Source: Serratia oryzae
GTDB taxonomy: Bacteria > Pseudomonadota > Gammaproteobacteria > Enterobacterales > Enterobacteriaceae
Direction of reading: 5' to 3'
NCBI RefSeq assembly: GCF_001976145.1
Contig: NZ_MOXD01000001.1
Span: 590,711 to 654,710, forward strand
DNA length: 64,000 bases
Position 1 is the first letter of the stretch, and the number at the start of each line of letters is the position of its first letter. The position numbers and the translations under genes are program-made. The notes below the pieces were generated by a model that did no database searches, was not told the DNA's origin, and worked only from the letters and a program-made list of their open reading frames with translations. Of this stretch, positions 62,255 through 64,000 are shown piece by piece.

Positions 62255-62845
62255 GTGAGCAGTATCAAACTGATTGTTGGCCTGGCGAACCCGGGCGCAG
62301 AATATGCCCAGACGCGACACAATGCTGGTGCCTGGTATGTAGATTTACTGGCTCAGCGCCACAACCAACCGTTAAAAGAAGAGAGCAAGTTCTTTGGCTA
62401 TACCGCTCGTCTGAATTTGGCGGGAAACGACGTCCGTCTGCTGGTCCCCACCACCTTTATGAACCTTAGCGGAAAAGCCGTTGCCGCCATTGCTACTTTT
62501 TATCGTATCCAACCGGAGGAGATTCTGGTCGCCCACGATGAACTGGATCTGCCGCCAGGGGTGGCAAAACTCAAATTGGGTGGCAGCAACGGCGGTCATA
62601 ATGGCCTGAAGGATATTCAAAGCAAACTGGGCAATACGCCGAACTTTTATCGCCTACGCATTGGCATAGGCCATCCCGGCGACAAAAACAGAGTCGTAGG
62701 ATTCGTGCTCGGCAAACCGCCTGCTACAGAACAAACGCTGATTGATGATGCTATCGATGAGTCATTGCGATGTACGGAGATTTTGTTGCAAGAAGGCATG
62801 ACAAAAGCGATGAATCGCTTGCATGCCTTTAAGGCAAATCACTGA
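62255..62845 (+). CDS. pth: Peptidyl-tRNA hydrolase
   Basis: Pth recycles peptidyl-tRNA. The 196 aa show VGLANPG, the catalytic His22 in [17 protein letters not shown], and HDELDLPPG. The start is a GTG at 62255. In E. coli ychF follows directly; here about 1.1 kb of other DNA intervenes. Confidence 0.97.
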   Translation: MSSIKLIVGLANPGAEYAQTRHNAGAWYVDLLAQRHNQPLKEESKFFGYTARLNLAGNDVRLLVPTTFMNLSGKAVAAIATFYRIQPEEILVAHDELDLPPGVAKLKLGGSNGGHNGLKDIQSKLGNTPNFYRLRIGIGHPGDKNRVVGFVLGKPPATEQTLIDDAIDESLRCTEILLQEGMTKAMNRLHAFKANH

Positions 62846-63107
62846 TAGTTGTGCCAAGCGGTGTCTTTTTCACTCGCTTGGCCACTGGACAAAAACGGCA
62901 AAACTTATGAGGACAGCATGGCTGAGCGGCTGCCTGCCCATTGTTTTGTGCTGTAACAGCGATAGAAACCTCTCTCGCCTCCTGCTTTGCACCATGAAAA
63001 GGGCGCTCAATCAAGGTTTTTTTGCGTTCGTTGCGAAAATGGATAATAAACGATACCACCGAAAGCAATAAGAGTATCGGTGCCAAAAATGCATAGATTC
63101 CATTCAT
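62829..63107 (-). CDS. Possible small membrane protein, 92 aa
   Basis: The ORF begins with one strong hydrophobic helix ([18 protein letters not shown]) followed by a basic tail with a Cys-rich patch ([12 protein letters not shown]). A GGGAG lies 12 bases upstream of the ATG, rather far. It overlaps the pth end by 17 bp on the other strand. The helix-plus-basic pattern supports a gene, but the C-terminal part could be an accidental reading frame. Confidence 0.4.
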   Translation of the reverse strand: MNGIYAFLAPILLLLSVVSFIIHFRNERKKTLIERPFHGAKQEAREVSIAVTAQNNGQAAAQPCCPHKFCRFCPVAKRVKKTPLGTTISDLP

Positions 63108-63852
63108 GGAATATGTTGCTCCCTAGGATATAAATATATCAAAAATAATCGGTGAATATTATCCGAAAAAAATTATATCAACAATACTAGCGCTTAAATT
63201 TATAATCATTAACTAACCTAATCAAACCTAGTTAAGAAATCTCTAGTTAAGTTGAGAAATATCTCAATCTAAGCCAGACAATCACTTATCAATGCTTAAA
63301 CTATAAGCTAATTGGGTGTGAAATTAATTTCAAATAATTTTCATACAGGATAAGTCTCAATAAAATCGAGATACAACCTCAGTCTCTGCGTCATTCAGTC
63401 AATGAATAGCTTTGTAGGTAGCTGTCGGTAAAGGCCTCTCCTTCCATCGTGAATGTTTGGCATAGTTTCCTGTAACAACTGTTTAATTTATCATCGCACC
63501 AAAAATCATCTTCTTCTTTTATAAAAATAAAATAGAGCCAATTCTGACAGATAATTATTTATAGTTACAATTAATTACGACTTAGCAAAAAAACCGCTAG
63601 GTTACTTTTAGGCTTTTGATTACAGAATATACTGCGTAAATGGGCCTTGATTGATATTAACGCAGCATACTAGGAATGATGACATGAAATCCCGAATTAA
63701 AACATTCATTTAGAATGAAACAAAAATATTCACAATGGCATAAATTTTATCGAGATCCTTATTGCTGGTTACAAACACGGCAGAATCCCGGAACGTATCA
63801 CTTGAGTAGTACACTAGAGAACTGTCAGATCGAGATAACTGCTCATTACGTG

Positions 63853-63858
63853 TATAAT
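63853..63858 (+). promoter_or_regulatory. Candidate -10 box for ychF
   Basis: TATAAT lies 77 bp before the ychF start, with a weak -35 region. The 828-bp gap 63108-63935 is strongly AT-rich. A 72-codon ORF (63715-63933) in it was not accepted as a gene. Confidence 0.45.
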
Positions 63859-63935
63859 AGTGGGATAATTTTGCCATTTATGCAGCAGGATTTAATTAAC
63901 CTGTTGATAGTTAAGATATTTAAGGTGACATAAAC

Positions 63936-64000
63936 ATGGGATTCAAATGCGGTATCGTCGGTCTGCCCAACGTTGGCAAGTCTACACTGTTCAATGCGTT
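63936..64000 (+). CDS. ychF: Redox-regulated ATPase YchF, 5' part
   Basis: Only the first 21 codons lie in the window: MGFKCGIVGLPNVGKSTLF. The P-loop GLPNVGKST is that of the Obg-like ATPase YchF/OLA1. AAGGTGA precedes the ATG. Neighbour pth supports the call. Confidence 0.93.
   Translation, partial: MGFKCGIVGLPNVGKSTLFNA

Noticed and set aside
63715-63933. A 72-codon + strand ORF just before ychF
   Set aside because: No ribosome site, no recognisable pattern, and the predicted ychF -10 box (63853) lies inside it.

Overview
The window reads as chromosome of an enterobacterium close to Serratia (Yersiniaceae). This rests on gene order and protein similarity recognised from memory, not on a search. 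Most housekeeping blocks keep the Escherichia coli order: cmoA-cmoB; cutC, yecM, argS; murJ, mviM, yceH, rimJ, mdtH, grxB, yceB, ycdY, ycdX, ghrA, tRNA-Ser; nrfABCDEFG; dauA; kdsA-sirB1-sirB2-prmC-prfA-hemA // lolB-ispE-prs; ychH; pth; ychF. No phage, transposase gene, CRISPR array or clear pseudogene was seen.

Layout. (1) 0.1-1.8 kb: cmoAB, tRNA wobble modification. (2) 1.9-15.3 kb: an accessory aromatic-acid catabolic island where E. coli K-12 carries torYZ, as far as I recall. It holds two AAHS-type transporters, a catabolic quinate/shikimate dehydrogenase, the two-domain 3-dehydroshikimate dehydratase QuiC, a TetR regulator, pcaHG, a LysR regulator (pcaQ-like), pcaBC, an IclR regulator (pcaR-like) and pcaK-pobA. 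Together they funnel quinate/shikimate and 4-hydroxybenzoate into protocatechuate and open its ring. pcaD, pcaIJ and pcaF are not here. Repeated 15-bp operators (PcaR type) and a separate 14-bp palindrome (TetR candidate) suggest two regulons. (3) 15.3-30.8 kb: a non-coding stretch with two homologous terminators (possible small RNAs), then cutC, patB, yecM, a 45-aa membrane peptide and the argS to ghrA housekeeping block. (4) 31.0-31.6 kb and 46.3-46.8 kb: two tRNA-Ser(GGA) genes, each followed by repeats that restart with the tRNA 3' end, like the rtT repeats at E. coli tyrT. In each locus the last repeat is interrupted by the same 179-bp MITE-like element, in opposite orientations.

(5) 31.6-39.2 kb: the eight-gene yhfZYXW-php-yhfUTS operon, whose pathway is unknown. 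It combines a transcription regulator, a lone PRD domain, two different PLP enzymes, a phosphopentomutase-like metalloenzyme, a phosphotriesterase-like hydrolase, a small glycine-rich protein and a permease. It is the best candidate here for an undescribed metabolic system; a perfect 12-bp-arm palindrome sits just upstream. (6) 39.6-45.9 kb: nrfABCDEFG, periplasmic ammonia-forming nitrite reduction, with an FNR-like site. (7) 47-53 kb: singly transcribed genes (NagX-like acyltransferase, DUF2058 protein, diguanylate cyclase, UPF0303 protein, dauA) separated by ERIC-like and other small repeats. (8) 53.3-64 kb: essential genes for LPS, release-factor methylation, translation termination, haem, lipoprotein sorting, isoprenoids and PRPP, ending in the start of ychF.

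Feature starts were adjusted to the best ribosome binding site or to remembered homologues; such changes are stated. Functions come from motif recognition; nothing was searched or computed.
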